Source: Membranipora membranacea
Lineage: Eukaryota > Bryozoa > Gymnolaemata > Cheilostomatida > Membraniporidae
Reading direction: 5' to 3'
Assembly (NCBI GenBank): GCA_914767715.1
Contig: OU612074.1
Coordinates: 17,100,062-17,164,061, forward strand
DNA: 64,000 nt
Position numbers and translations under genes: made by a program. The notes under the pieces were generated by a model. That model was not told where the DNA came from and searched no databases. It saw only the letters and a list, made by a program, of their open reading frames with translations. Below, one piece after another: positions 40,329 to 53,100 of the stretch (its first letter is position 1; every line of letters begins with the position of its first letter).

Positions 40329-42207
40329 GTCTCAAAGAGTTTGCGAAGTTAGTCAAAAAGGGAGTGCGGAAGGACAAGAGTGACAACATCGAAGATATGG
40401 CAGGAGCTGCACAAAAAGCTGCTGACATGGGTCAGATGAAGGCAGTGTACGATATCACGAGAAAGCTGAGCGGAACGAGGCGGAAATTAACTGCTAGACT
40501 CAAGGACAAGAATGGTCAAATAGTTGTTGACCCCAAAGAACAAGCAATGATCTGGACAGCGCACTTTCAAGAAGTTCTTAATCAAGCAGAGCCTGAGGAC
40601 CCCTTGGATATACCCAGCACAGGTACGGCTTTGGAGATAGATGATGATCCATCTAGTCTTTCGGAGATTGAAGAGATTATCAAAGCCTCGCGCAATGGTA
40701 AAGCGCCAGGAATTGATGGGCTACCTGCAGAGTTTTTACGCTGTAACAGTAGCTCATGCGCAGCAGAACTCGAGACTCTGTTCTCGGGTAAATGGAGAGA
40801 AGAAGACATCCCACAAGACTGGAGGCGCGGCGTGATCATCAAACTGCCCAAGAAAGGAGACCTGAGTAAGACAACAAATTGGAGGGGTATTACTCTACTA
40901 CCGTATATCAGTAAAATATTTCTGAAGATTTTACATCACCGAATTGCCGGAGCCCTAGAGGAGAACAGAAGTCTAGATGAAGAGCAAGCAGGTTTTCGCA
41001 GCGGAAGAAGTTGTACAGACCACATATTTACACTGAGGAACATCATAGAACAGTGTGAAGAATGGAGGTTGCCCATGTACGTCAATTTTATTGATTTCAG
41101 GAAAGCTTTTGACAGCATTCATCGGGAGAGCATGTGGAAAGTGATGAAGTTTTATGGTATCCCTGATAAACTCATCACTCTGACACGGGCGTTCTACACC
41201 GGGTATGCGTGTAAAATGCAGGGCGGAGCAGAGGACGATTACTTCGAAGTAAAATCAGGAGTTAGACAGGGCTGCGTAATCTCACCTCTGTTATTTATCA
41301 TGGCTACAGAGTACATAATGAAGCAAGTACAAGCGACACATCAAACTGGACTCGATGGAATCTTACAACCAAGCTGAATTATCTAGCTTATGCAGACGAT
41401 GCCGCGCTAATTTCTACAACATATGGAGGGATGCAAACAGTTACAGACAAGCTCATAACAACAGCGAGTAAAGCGGGATTGCACATCAATGAACAAAAGG
41501 CGAAAGTTTTGAGGGTTCATCGAGATGGAATGGGCCCTACATCTAACAACAATTTCACAGTCAGCAACAAGCCACTCGAGTTTGTAGAAAACTTTTTGTA
41601 TCTTGGTGCGAAAATTGATGCGTCTGGTGGTGCAGCAGCAGATGTCAAGAACCGCATCAACTCTGCAACTACAGCCTTTTACAGACTGAACAAGGTGTGG
41701 AGATCAAGAAGTATGAGCAACCATCTCAAGTTCAAACTCTACAACTCGAACGTGGTGTCTGTGCTCCTCTATGGATGTGAAACATGACGAATGACGAAAG
41801 TGGATATGGACAAACTTGAGGTATTTCACATGAACTGCTGCCGTCGGATATTGAAAATATATTGGTGGTCCAAAACTTCCAACTTGGACGTATGTGAACA
41901 CAGCAAGCAGAAATCAGTCTCTCAGCACATAGAGGTTAGAAGATGGAGATACCTAGGACATAGCCTAAGGAGGAAGGAATCTCTCCCTCACACCAGTCTC
42001 GGATGGGCCCCTGAGGGCACCCGAAGGAGAGGGCGACCCAATCAGACTTGGCGAAGAACGGCGCTCAAACAGATGAAGGTACACAACATCAAGTCGTGGG
42101 CGGAGGCTGGCGAGATGGCGAGAGATCGAGAAAGATGGAAGGGAAAGGAGAAGGCGATTCTGGCGCATATTCCACTAGGAGTTCTGCAACATAAGTCAAG
42201 TAAGTAA
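40329..42207 (+). pseudogene. LINE reverse transcriptase, degenerate
   Basis: Frame to 41377 covers the region before the fingers and the palm: GFRSGRSCTDHI, motif A FIDFRKAFDSIH, motif B SGVRQGCVISPLLF. A frameshift between about 41350 and 41377 precedes motif C (YADD, about 41389-41400), which continues in another frame to a stop at 41785-41787 that interrupts YGCET(W). The C-terminal part (RRILKIYWW.., GRPNQTWRR) runs on to 42207. The endonuclease half is absent. This is an APE-type non-LTR element, probably RTE-like or a related clade given the short-repeat tail; clade not certain. It cannot be active. Confidence 0.8.
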
Positions 42208-42212
42208 GTCAT
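40329..42212 (+). mobile_element. 5'-truncated LINE inserted in P450-B exon 6
   Basis: Match to P450-D stops at 40328 and the reverse-transcriptase frame starts at once. The right end is a short (AAGT)n tail at about 42200-42212, after which P450-B intron 3 sequence resumes. About 2 kb of P450-B (compare 61520-63700 in D) is missing, so insertion was accompanied or followed by deletion. No target duplication is visible for that reason. Confidence 0.8.
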
Positions 42213-44025
42213 CAAGAATAAATTAGTAGAATATCGATCAAGAGCATGGCTAGTAAACCCAGATTTGATCTACCAGATGTAAAGATATACCAACACTTAT
42301 CCCACCAAATCATTCACACAGAAAACTGTAATTTTATGACTTAAATACCTGTTAGGTCGCCAGGCATATACGCTACACCGGGGATATTTCTTGCAGCTGC
42401 CGCCCGAATTGCTGCGTGTACGCTGTCTCTAAAAGCATTCACCCACTGTACAAACTGCACATCGCCGTATTCTCTTCGATTACTTAGTATCATTACTCCT
42501 GTGATGTTAGCTGTAGCTAGCATCATGCTATCCACCAGTTTAATCGATCTGCCCAGATTTGGAGTTACGAAGTGGTCTATATAACAGTGGACCTCGTGTA
42601 GGATTGTTGGTTCAAGCCTTGCCTTACCGTACCTTCAGATCGTAGGATGTTCAGAGCAAATGATCGCATCATCTTCCAATGAGGGCAATCAGCGAATATC
42701 AGTCCTTCAACCAAAAGTGTCAAACATTTGAATACATCTTAGTAAAGTACACTTTTACAGATAAAATGCTTTAGTCCTGCTAGAGTTTCATTTTGCCATC
42801 CAGGCTTGTTGGAAATTTACGCTGAATTTTTTATTTGTGACATTGCTATCTCAATTTGTTTAGAGAATTTGGTAAAATACCTTTAAAAGCTACATTGATA
42901 TTGTAAACATGAAGCCATATATCATCGAATGAAGTAAAATCGAGTAGTAAAATCATGTATCATCTTGCTATATCCATGGCATATGATACGTGATCAATAA
43001 TCAAATCAAACTTTGCCCTGGTTGCTGTTAGCGGCATTCCAGTACCAAACAGCAAGTTCCCCAATAAGAGAATGTCACTGAGAGCAACTGGGGCTACCTG
43101 GGCAACCTGGGAAACCTGACAGGGTTTGAGCACTTATAATATTCCTTCAATATTCAATAGAACTGTATTTTGAGTTTCTTTTGTTTTGACACCAGACAAT
43201 TAAATAACGATTACACATTTTCTAGTTATTTTTGCATACCTGGAGTCTTTGTTGAGAACTCAGCCTGATTCTTAGGTAAAGCCTGAGCAGTTTTTGAGCT
43301 GGAATGATCAGCCTGATTGACAAAGAGCTCCCTCATATTGTCATATCCTGAGAGGATAACTCTTTTAATCCTACCGAACTCTACAGTATAGACCTGTGAA
43401 TGCTAAGTGTCAAGGTCAATATCAGATAGCAATATAAAAAAGTAGTCCGGGAGTAGTCCGGCACAGGCAGCAATAGCAGCTGAAGTGCAATAAGGGAAGA
43501 GAACTAAAGACCATCGGTACAAACTACCAGACTTTTGAAGACAAGACAACTCTACTTACCAGTAACTGAAAAGTTTTTATTTGAGCTATGATTAACAGAT
43601 TAAACGGTCATGTTGGCACTGGATATTGTTAGAAGAATCTTGAATATATTCGGGCAGCAGTTTATATCAGAAAAGTTGAGTGATTTGAGCTGTTGAAAAC
43701 TTGTTCATAATGCTTCCAAGATTGAAAATGTTTTCTATACAGGAACCAAAAGAAAGTCTTGTAACCACTGTGACTGTGGTGGACAGTAATGAGATAAAAA
43801 CCAACAGTCTGCTGAGTAGCTCTATACTCACATTGCCACACTTTTTCATGCTGTCTTCCATAAACTCAACCATGCTCAAGTTCTTAGTAACAAGTAGTTG
43901 TGGTACATTTCCGAGAATCGGTATAGTTGGCGGCCTTTTGGCCACGCCACTTTAGTGTCTTTGTTCATGAAAAGTTTTAATGCTGCCGTGCTGTAATCAG
44001 CAATGCTAGAGTAATTATATGCCTT

Positions 44026-44124
44026 AGATCGCTTAGGGAGGAGCTTACAGCACCCCTCCTGGTGATGCTTCGGATTCGCCTCGGATTTTTGTCTCCCCTA
44101 CCATTTTTTCTTAATTACGGCCCT
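44026..44124. mobile_element. Half copy of the CAGGCCCGTA MITE at the broken 5' end of P450-B
   Basis: Reads GGATTCGCCTCGGATTTTTG, CTCCCCTACC, ending AATTACGGCCCTG. It matches the right half of the copy in P450-C intron 3. It lies where the start codon and anchor of P450-B should be. Confidence 0.6.
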
Positions 44125-46513
44125 GCTTCACGTACAATGTTGAACCTGAATATGTTTTGGATTACACAGATCTGATGGTTGGATATGGTGCTGATGTTGA
44201 GTCGGGATTGGTTAATCAAGACCGGTATTTTTTAATTGAATCATACTTGTCCACTGGATATGAAATAAAAAGTGTGCTAGTTGCAATAAAACACATAGAG
44301 CAACACAGATTTACAAATTTTGGTGGGTCGTGTATACAGTGAAGGTTCATTAACCGTTATCCTACCGAAAAACCGATAGGTTTGGAGGTGGTATTAAGGT
44401 AATGCCCATGAAGCAACTCTCATAGGGGACTTCTGACAACTTATGTGGCAGCTGAGCCCTATTTTTGCACACAATAAACACCTACAGTTTTGCCCATCCA
44501 CCTTCAATTATTGTCAACTTAACTAGATTCATACCTGATCTTCTCTTTGGGAGCAATATGAAAACCAGCAGTTGATGCTATGACATAGAAAACTTGCAAC
44601 AGCCAGCACAGGTTTTTGGCTTTTTCTAGCCATTTTTATTCAATCCAATAGACATAGTTTGTTTATGTGCAATCCTCAATCACTCCTCAGAGCAACTTAA
44701 TAAAGCCTAAGTGCCTGGGCAATATGTGTAAGATTATCTGCTTTAATAGAAATTTCAATGGTTAAAATTTGCTCAAATTAAATTTCTATGGTTCAAAGGC
44801 TAATATCTAATAGAGGCAGTCATACCTGAGCAAATCATTTTAGCCTGAGTGCCTGGGCAAAAATCTGGCTCAATAGAAATAGCTTTCTATTCTGCTTTAT
44901 AGAAATTTCTATGGTTCCAAAGCTAATCACTATAAATGGCACAAAACAAATATACTACAGCCAATAGGCCACTTGCAAATTCTTATTTGCTTGAACTTTG
45001 CACTTTTGAGCCAAGAACTGTTAAATTTCAAATTTTTGGGCAATTTGTGGTCAACCAGTAAACAGTCAACAAGCCAGGCAGGAAATTTCAGGGATCCTCT
45101 CTACTTTCAAGTAATTATTTAACTCTATTCTCTCATTGGAAACTTCATTCTTTTGGTATTATATAGATTAGATTATTTTGTTTTTTCTTAGTACAATATC
45201 ATCGTCATGTAATCTACGTTAATTACGCCGCTCCCATGTGAGTTTCGATAACTTCTCACAGATTATACTATCATTCGCTCCTCCTGGTAGCTGCCGCCTA
45301 TGTGCCTACCATTATCATTTGTCATTTATTTTACCTCTTCAATTTACCACGAGCAATTTACATCCTCATTATTACGTCTTGATCCGGTGCATGTCTTTAC
45401 GTCATAATTCGGTTTACAAACAAATCAGTGAACCCCTAGTTTGCAAACTATTTGTTGCGTCGCTGTGTCGCTGCGTCACTATTCGCTGTGTCTACCTATG
45501 TAGTCCCAATCGCAATTACCTAATGAGCTGGTCAGTATAGTACACTGTGGGTTAGTTTCTCATCAGGTTTGCTGCTCTATTTTTTGGAAAGCAGCAGTGG
45601 ACATTACTTGTGATCTCAGATCTCATCGTTAGAAGCTTGCCACAATATTTTGTATTTATTTACCAGGCAGCGCTTTGTCTAAGTACTATAAACATTGTTG
45701 TATCAGATCTCAAAGCTAGAAGCTTGCCGCAAACCTTTTTTTTTATTTATCAGGCAGCACTTCATCATGACAGACGTTAAGCTCTGTTATCATGTCTCAG
45801 TAAGCGTGAGCCATTAAGCTGTGGGTTTGAATCTCTCAGGTTTGCTGCACATTTTTTTGGAAAGCAGCTATCAACATTTTAATTTTCAGATCTCATAGGG
45901 TTTGAAACTCAGTTATAAGTGGCGTTTGTCACATTGAAACTGTACACTGCTAATCTCTATTATTGAACATCCGAGTAGAACCATAGGACAAAACAACAAT
46001 TTAGATTATAAGCAAACAATCGGTAGGGAGTACACTTTTCCAATTATAACATCAGAGAGTCTTGAAAAGGACCAGGCAATTCTCTATCATACTGTAATTT
46101 GCCAGCACTATAATTATTACATTTTCACTTTGCTTATCATTTACCACAGGCACTGCTTTATTTTACTCATTTTTTTATTGCATCATTATCACTCTATGCC
46201 TCATAGTTTATACGCATTGTATTTATCATAATCTATGAGTGTCACCTAGTTTCCGTTGCCCACCCATGCTCTAGATCAATATGGATCCATTTGCCCAAAT
46301 TCGGAGTTGTTTTTCCTCCAATAATGGACAGGGGAGCAACTCCAAATACAGACAAATGAATCGTATATATGTTCACTCTGACCAGTGAACTAAGCTACGA
46401 TCTGTCCAACTGAGCCGAATAGTTTTGCTCCTTTTCGGTGGTCTCTGATCTTATCAGTTCTAGTTTAGAATAACATGGTACTTGTCTTTTCATATCAGAA
46501 GGCGTTAAAACTT
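44125..46513. other. Intergenic region with local duplications
   Basis: No gene. Two diverged repeats around TGCCTGGGCAA..TTTATAGAAATTTC.ATGGTT (about 44690-44790 and 44840-44930), and a pair of ~100-bp blocks with AGGTTTGCTGC..TTTTTTGGAAAGCAGC and AGAAGCTTGCC.CAA..ATTTA.CAGGCAGC (about 45565-45690 and 45710-45880). A hairpin of the GGAGCAACTCC family lies at about 46281-46363. Confidence 0.5.
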
Positions 46514-47322
46514 CTAACTCATAGATTAGGAGATACAACATACAGTGGTGCACGTACCACTGCACAACACACAGGTCTTCAGCTAGAAACCATGAGTCAA
46601 GCGCTGTTTCGAGGCCTTCTCTAGTACAACCTCCTCATGGCCGGCCCCAGCAGCATGAAGCCACCCCTGTGTGTTGATGAGCATCTCAATCAATCTCATC
46701 GATCCCTCAGTGCATTTTGTCAGTTTCGGTGGTTTGACATAATTGGTGTGTTTACGCTGTTGCGCAACCAGGGAGGCTGCCAACTCGTCATTGTTTCAGT
46801 GTAACAATGTTCGCCCCATCACTCTCATGCTTATACTCTAAGCCAAACCAGTGCAGGGAGGTTTGCTTTCCTTCAACTCATCGGCGCAACATTGCTCATT
46901 GTCAAGGCACCCGCCCCTCGTGCCATAGTTCACTACTCAAATTCACCACATTGAGCATAGTACAACTCATACACAAGTCAGAGAGATGACTTGTTTGCGC
47001 TACAGCCAGTGGGCTGACTGTGATCTCCTGTCTCGCTCTGCCTGCCTTTTATGCGATGGCCAAGCTTTTAATCCTATGTTTGTAATGCCATAGATCTAAC
47101 TCAGACTCACTCTGGTTTTTCACCCTGCAGAGGTTAAACTACTTTAATTTGAGTATTAAAGGCATAATCCCGCTTAGCCTTCTACCCCGCTCAGTTTGCT
47201 AATCATCACTTAATCCCCTCAATCTAATCCTTACAAGGATTATAAACAAAGGAATTAAATGCTGGCCAACTCCACAAAACAAAGTGAGTGTGTTAAACCC
47301 CAGCTTACAAGCAATAGGATTA

Positions 47323-48807
47323 CTTAGCTTTTGTCTTCACACAGTGCTGTTGCCAAATCCATGCAGATGCGCTTTCTGCCTCATGTACTATGCTTTTTGT
47401 GGCTTGTTTGAGTTCTCTGCCCGACAGCCCAACTCTAGTCAGAAATTTGGTAGCTGATCTAGCCATGAATCCACGGCAGCCAACTTGCACTGCAAATAAT
47501 TCGCAATTCCAACCTTTGTCTTGGCATTGTAACACCAGATCTTCGTATCTTGTCAGTTTTCTCTCATGCGCGTTTGAGAGATTTTCTTCCCAAGGCACCG
47601 TCAATTCCATCAGTATTAGTGCTTTTTCTTTGTCAGACCAGACAATTAAGTCTGGTCTTTGGTTCGTGATCACAATATGCTGTGGCATGCTGAGCTGCTC
47701 TGTGAGGTCGCATCTCACCTGCCATTCTCTGCTGTTCATCAATCCCTTTTTGCGCAAAATCTTTTCACGCGCTTCACCACCAGCATTAGCATATTCACAC
47801 TTCTCCGTGACATATTTACACAACACTTTCAGGACTTGATTATGCCTATATGTGTATCTTCCAAGGCTCTGTGGGCAATTCGACAGAATATGTCGAAGTG
47901 TGCCCTTGGCCGAGCACTCGGCGCACTTCGAGTTCTCGGTCAAATTCCAGCGTTCCAGGTTCGCCGGGGTCGGTAGTTGATCATAAGCTGCACCAACCAG
48001 AAAGCTGATCCTTTGTGGCTCCATCGACCACATTTCTGTCCATTTGAGCTGACGCTGCTCAACAGACTCCCAACAAGTCCACCTGCCTTGTTGGGCTTGG
48101 CCTACAGCTTGTGTCTGGCGGCGCTCCTCTTCCATCTTGCGCACCTCATCAACTACCATCTCCCGTCTAACCTTTGGGCTTTCCTTTGAGAACCACCGGT
48201 TTGCTTCCCAGCCGATGCCATGACGTGCAGTTGTCACAGCACCCACAATCTCACTTATCTCCAGTCGAGATTTGGCATCTCTGACAGTCTCTGTGACAGA
48301 CCACTTTTTACCAGTGTCAAGTGTTGGAGCACATTCCCTTATCACCTGGTCTGGTGACTCGTTCAACATCATATCCAGTCTCGCCTTTGATGTTTTGTAC
48401 TCTTCCACAAACGATTTCATAGGTAGTGAAAGAGTAAACGAACTGGCATACAGTGCATTAGTGTTGAAGCTCCTTGGAACTCCGAGCCACTTGCGCATGT
48501 GCTTGTTAATCATTTGCTCCATTCTCTCAACTGGTGTAAGCGGAATATCATAAACTGTCAGAGGCCACAGAATTCGAGGCATGAGTGCAAAGTTGAGAAT
48601 CCAGGCTTTGTATTTACCAGACAGACCACATTTTTTAATCGCGTCCAGCCCTGTAATGAGTTGCTTTTTCACCTCGTTTCCGCGGAACCTGTCTGTGATT
48701 GGTAAACTATACCATCTTCCTAAGCTCTTCACAGGCTGCTCTGCAAGCGTGGGAATACGATCTGTTCCTATGAAGTAGGTATTTGGTACAGGTTTGCCTT
48801 TACACAA
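47323..48807 (-). CDS. LINE ORF, 3' half: RT thumb, CCHC finger, restriction-like endonuclease
   Basis: Open for 495 codons without a stop. CCHC finger at C295-x2-C298-x7-H306-x4-C311, followed by a PD-(D/E)xK-type endonuclease core with R384-P-D386 and E401 about 14 residues on, as in the R2/NeSL/HERO group of site-cutting LINEs. Upstream residues 26-120 correspond to the RT thumb. The N terminus is not a real start: it is the inversion junction. The intact frame suggests a young insertion. It cannot express a full protein because the RT core is inverted beside it. Confidence 0.85.
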
Positions 48808-49476
48808 AGACAGGGACCGGACCGAAAGAGGATAAGGCGGAGGACCTAGGGCAGTTTAGACCAATATCACTGCTAAATGTAGAAGGCAAGATATTCTTCA
48901 GCCTTCTGGCAAAACGCCTGACAGATTATCTCATGAACAATGGATTCATTGATCCATCAGTTCAGAAGGCAGGCATCCCAGGATTCCCTGGATGTCTTGA
49001 GCATGTGAGCATGATTTGGTCAGCAATAAAATCTGCTAAACAAGCTAAATCAAACCTTGAGGTAATCTGGTTGGATTTGGCCAACGCCTATGGTTCTGTA
49101 CCGCACAGCGGAATTGACCTCGCACTATCACACTTCTGGGTGCCCGACAGGCTAAGGGTTATGGTTGAGCGCTACTATAAAAAGTTCAAAATGCGATTCA
49201 CTACTAAGAACTTTACCACGAGCTGGCAAGAGCTGGCAGTAGGCATCCCTATGGGATGTGCTATATCACCTTTGCTATTCGTTATGGTGATGGAGATAGT
49301 TATACGGAATTCACAAGGCAGTGTGAATGGGATCCAGGTTGCGAATAACCAGATACTTCCGCCGATGAGGGCCTTTATGGATGACATTACAATAATATCA
49401 CCAGACAAGGCTCAGGTTGTAGCTTCAATCGATAGGCTGCATGAGTTGATAGAGAGATGTGCGATGCGATTCAAAC
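48800..49476 (+). pseudogene. LINE ORF, inverted 5' part: RT palm
   Basis: Reads GQFRPISLLNVEGKI, QKAGIPGFPGCLEH, motif A WLDLANAYGSVPH, motif B VGIPMGCAISPLLF and motif C FMDDI (about 49375-49390), then stops where host sequence begins; the apparent stop codon at 49485-49487 lies inside the right target duplication. No frameshift within it. It is the missing upstream neighbour of the ORF on the other strand. Confidence 0.85.
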
Positions 49477-49491
49477 CTAACTCATAGATTA

Positions 49492-50113
49492 TTTTATTAT
49501 TGAGACGTTAGACTCAACTTCAATACAGACACATTTTAATGATAAACGCAAGGTTGATTATGAATATTTTATTACTAAAATAATGTTTCAAATACGAATT
49601 ATAACAGAATACAATATTGCATTGTAAGTGCATTTTATCACAGGCAGTTCAGGTGATTTAAAGTACAGAAATTAAATCAGTTAGTTCCAAAAAATTTAAA
49701 AAAACAGATTCTTTAATTATGAATAAAAAAAAACAAAATGGACTTATGGATATATTCACGATAATGTAGGCCTATGCATTGGCAGTTGGTGCATAGATGG
49801 TTAAAATTAATGGGATATAATATAGTGTCAGTGTTATAGCATATTGTTACAAAAGGTGAATTCATGCACAGAAAAAATTTATGTCTGGTCATCAAAAATT
49901 ATCTTCAAAATAATTTTACACCACTAATAGTGTGCACATATTTGGAAAAAAATTGTTTCATCCGTGAATGGTAGAGTAAACTAAAAAGTTGAGTATCAAG
50001 TCGCGTCACCTCAACGCCTGACTTTTGCAATAACACTCGACTACCAAAGATAAAAATAAATTTGTTCTTGTATACATGGATGTGGGTGCGTTGTGTTACT
50101 TAACTTACTGAAG
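49492..50113. other. P450-C 3' flank, start of duplicated unit C
   Basis: Matches the region downstream of P450-A (28196-28720). TTTATT at 49568-49573 in the shared TTTATTACTAAAA is AATAAA on the coding strand and is kept in both copies, so it is a likely poly(A) signal. Confidence 0.5.
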
Positions 50114-53100
50114 TTATCTTTCTTCAAATATGACATCAAACTGCTGTGGCGCGTGAACTATAGAGCTTGTACCAATCAAACTTAACTTCTGATCAGGTGG
50201 AGACGACACCTTAAACTTCTGCATGAAAGTTGTGAAGAAAAGCATGAGCTCCATTTTTGCCAGACCCTCTCCTAGGCATGATCTTCTTCCTTTGAGGCAA
50301 AAGATTAAAATAAATACATTTTCATAGTACTATTCAGTGTAAAAATGGAACATTTTGAAAAACATATCCGGAAAATTAATTGTCTTTATTCTTAACTTTC
50401 ATCTGCCTCATTTCGGGACAATTTCACACTACTAAGAAATTTACTAATTTGAAAATAAAGAAGAGTTGCAAATATTCAGCTATGGCGACAACATCTTATC
50501 AAAGCAAGTCCAGGTTGGTGTATAACATAGTAGCATACTTTGTTACACATCTTATTTTACCTGTTTTCCTAGGATAATCCCAGAATTGCATCTTGGGATA
50601 TAGTTAATAAGCTCTATTTAAAATTTCTAGGCACAAGACAATTCAGGGTGACTGCTACCCACCAATTCCAAATGGGATAGATCTGGCTTTCTTCAGAGCA
50701 ATATCACCCTCTAGATATCTGTCAGGGTTAAACTCTCTTGGATTTTCAAACACTTCATCATCCCAAAGTACGGATGTCATGTTCAACATCAGCTCAGCCC
50801 CGGCAGGGATAACCTGAATAAGAAATTAGGAACAAAACTCAATAAATGATTGAATAATGGAAGACGCATGAATAATAAATAACTGGAATTGATAATACGT
50901 CCTAGGGATTAGAACGCATCATACCAGTGTGAGGCCATAAAAGACCTCCTGAACTATGTGTGCAGCAATATACAATAAACTGAAACTTGCGAATCAATCA
51001 CCTACCCAGTGGCGTCTTTATCTAAGCCATCAGGCCGAGAAGGGAGAAGCTCTGTGCCAAACTGCTGTTAGCCCTTTTAGACTTACCTGTCCATCTATGG
51101 CTAGTTCCTTCTCCATTGTATGGGGTAGAGCATTAGGAGCAATGTTTCCTCGCCTCAAAACCTCCAAGAGCACGGCCTCTGTGTATGGAAGGATCATTCT
51201 ATCCTTGAATGTAACATCTCTTGTACCTGAGTGATGAAAGAGATTCAATGAGCAATCAAACCTACCACTAAAAGTTCAGGATTCTTCCCAGGACTGTCTT
51301 TTTTCTATCATAATTTGGAGAAGACAACTCTCAAGATATTAGATATTTCATGTTTTTTATAGACAGTAGGTTTTTGAAGAGGGTACCAATATGGCCTACA
51401 TCATCTTTTATATCTTTGTCATTTTCAATCAGAGTTATCTTCCCTCTTTACTTGCATTCTGGGATAGCTGTTATAAGTTGTATGATTCTCCTGTTATTTA
51501 AACTGAAAATCAATACAGCAATGCATGGCTGCATTCAAAGGCAGGCCAGGTGGCTGTCACTTGGCCCTATAACTTTTTCAAGAGCCAGAATTTGAAAACT
51601 CAAAAAAGTGAAATATTAGTTAGGTGTAAATGAAAAACAATTAATCTAATCTATTCTTTCCTTGTTCGAACTTTTCCTGATCTATGAGGTTCGCATATGA
51701 TTGTCCAGTTGTAGTGCAATGTTGCAACATCAAACAAGAAATGCAATTAATCATCCAAATGGAGCTTTCAAAAAAGTAAAATTAAATTGTAAAGTTGCCT
51801 TTTATCTGCAATTTATTGGTACTTTTCACACAACAGTTGGTTACTGTGCTTTAGTTCATGAAAGCACTATTGACACTCAAAACAGCACCACATTGAAAAT
51901 CATTTGGCTGTTGCGTCTTCCCTTAAGTAACAGTCATCATACCCAAACATCCCTACCACTACTAACAACCTATGTATGCATCACTGCAACAGTGTGGCAG
52001 TGCACCAATTATGGCTGAATACTTGAAAAAGAATTGCCTGAACAACCTACCGATAGTCTTATCAACTTCCTTGTGGACCTTATCTTGCACTTCAGGGTAA
52101 AGGCACATGAAGAGGAGAGCCCAGCGTAGAGCTGTCGATGTGGTCTCTGTACCGGCAGCGTATAGCTGAAGTGTTGTTATACCTGCATTACCATCTGCAA
52201 TGAAAAAGAAGATGCTTTAAAAAAATATGTAGCTTTTTACTGTTGGGAGAAACAGATTCTCTTTCAGTTTTCTTGCCACCATCTATCTCCCACTAATAGG
52301 CTTTGATTATAGAAAAGATAACACCCCTTAAAGCACATATAGATTTAATGATATCTAATTTAATATCTATTATCATTGCAATGACTTAGCTCAAGGTCAA
52401 TCCATCTTTCAGCATCAAGGTTGCCTCTTCCTGCATACCAATTGAAAAAGAAATCTTCCCCTGTTTACCTTCACCGCCTGTATTAAGCTGCCTTGTTATC
52501 TGACCTGACGCTGGAGCCTTGAAATGCAGGGAAATTGATCTGACTAGCTCTTGTAAGGATAAATAGAAACATGTATTTGACTTTAACATTATCGTCAAGA
52601 ATAAATCTGCACCGACCGGTAAATATCTCAGTGTTGTTGCCTTTGGCTGCTTCTTTCATGCCGTGGATGATGAATCTATCTATAAAGTCATTGTCTACAG
52701 GGTGGTTCTTATCAATCTTAGCCCTGTGCTTCTTCACTGACTCCATAATCTCCGGTATCACCATATCTGCCGCTCTTTTATCCGATCGGACACCTACGAC
52801 ATAGAGAAAATTTGGTAAGTATAAAAGTATTTATCTCTCATCGAAAATAAGGTCATCAAATTGCAAATTGTCTTCTCCTAGTAGCAGTAGGTGAGAATCT
52901 CCATTTACCACATCAGATGCTGCCGCAGCAATGTGTCATAAATACCCAAATGCTGCCTTTTTATTATGTAGCAGATGTCAAGCATGTTTTTAAGCAACAA
53001 AATCTGTCTTAATTTGGACCGCTCAGCTTATAGGATTGAATCGGATTGGATTGGTTCATCATAGCATATAGGCCGTAGTCCTAGGTGAGGCAGGGACGCT

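Larger units (their letters stand above)
38509..44022. repeat. Segmental duplication, unit B half (matches about 59695 to the right edge)
   Basis: From TTAACAGTTGACT-AAATATAG onward, P450-B and P450-D match in exons, introns, the 3' flank and a shared intronic MITE, at an offset of about 21.2 kb. The right end cannot be seen because D runs off the window. Confidence 0.8.
38788..44022 (-). pseudogene. Cytochrome P450-B, pseudogene broken by LINE insertion and deletion
   Basis: Remaining pieces on the minus strand: exon 1 43832-~44022 (truncated, without the start and anchor), exon 2 43240-43393, exon 3 42349-42704, exon 6 part 40216-~40328, exon 7 39495-39645, exon 8 38788-38963. Exon 3 is 356 bases against 357 in A and C: one G is missing near 42628, shifting the frame. 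Exon 1 shows two apparent single-base losses (near 43990 and 43929). Exons 4 and 5 and the 5' part of exon 6 are gone, replaced by a LINE in opposite orientation. Half a MITE (44026-44124) abuts the broken 5' end. Exons 7-8 still encode an intact-looking heme loop FGLG/RRSCLGKG, so decay is fairly recent. Closest relative is P450-D. Confidence 0.88.
46529..49476 (-). mobile_element. Restriction-like-endonuclease LINE with inverted 5' segment (twin-priming structure)
   Basis: The same 15-mer CTAACTCATAGATTA lies immediately left (46514-46528) and right (49477-49491). On the minus strand the 3' segment (about 48800 down to 46529) carries the end of the RT, zinc finger, endonuclease and 3' UTR. 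The 5' segment (about 48800-49476) carries the RT core in the opposite, plus, orientation. The outer end of the inverted part (AMRFK) is what should precede the start of the 3' part (KGKPVPNTY). This is the arrangement expected of a single retrotransposition event with two priming sites. Confidence 0.85.

Noticed and set aside
45238-45540. A 100-codon frame in the spacer before the endonuclease LINE
   Set aside because: Composition looks like random AT-rich DNA; no start context, splice sites or family motif.
47390-48778. Several plus-strand frames of 65-149 codons opposite the LINE ORF
   Set aside because: They are shadows of the intact 495-codon minus-strand frame with its zinc finger and endonuclease motifs.
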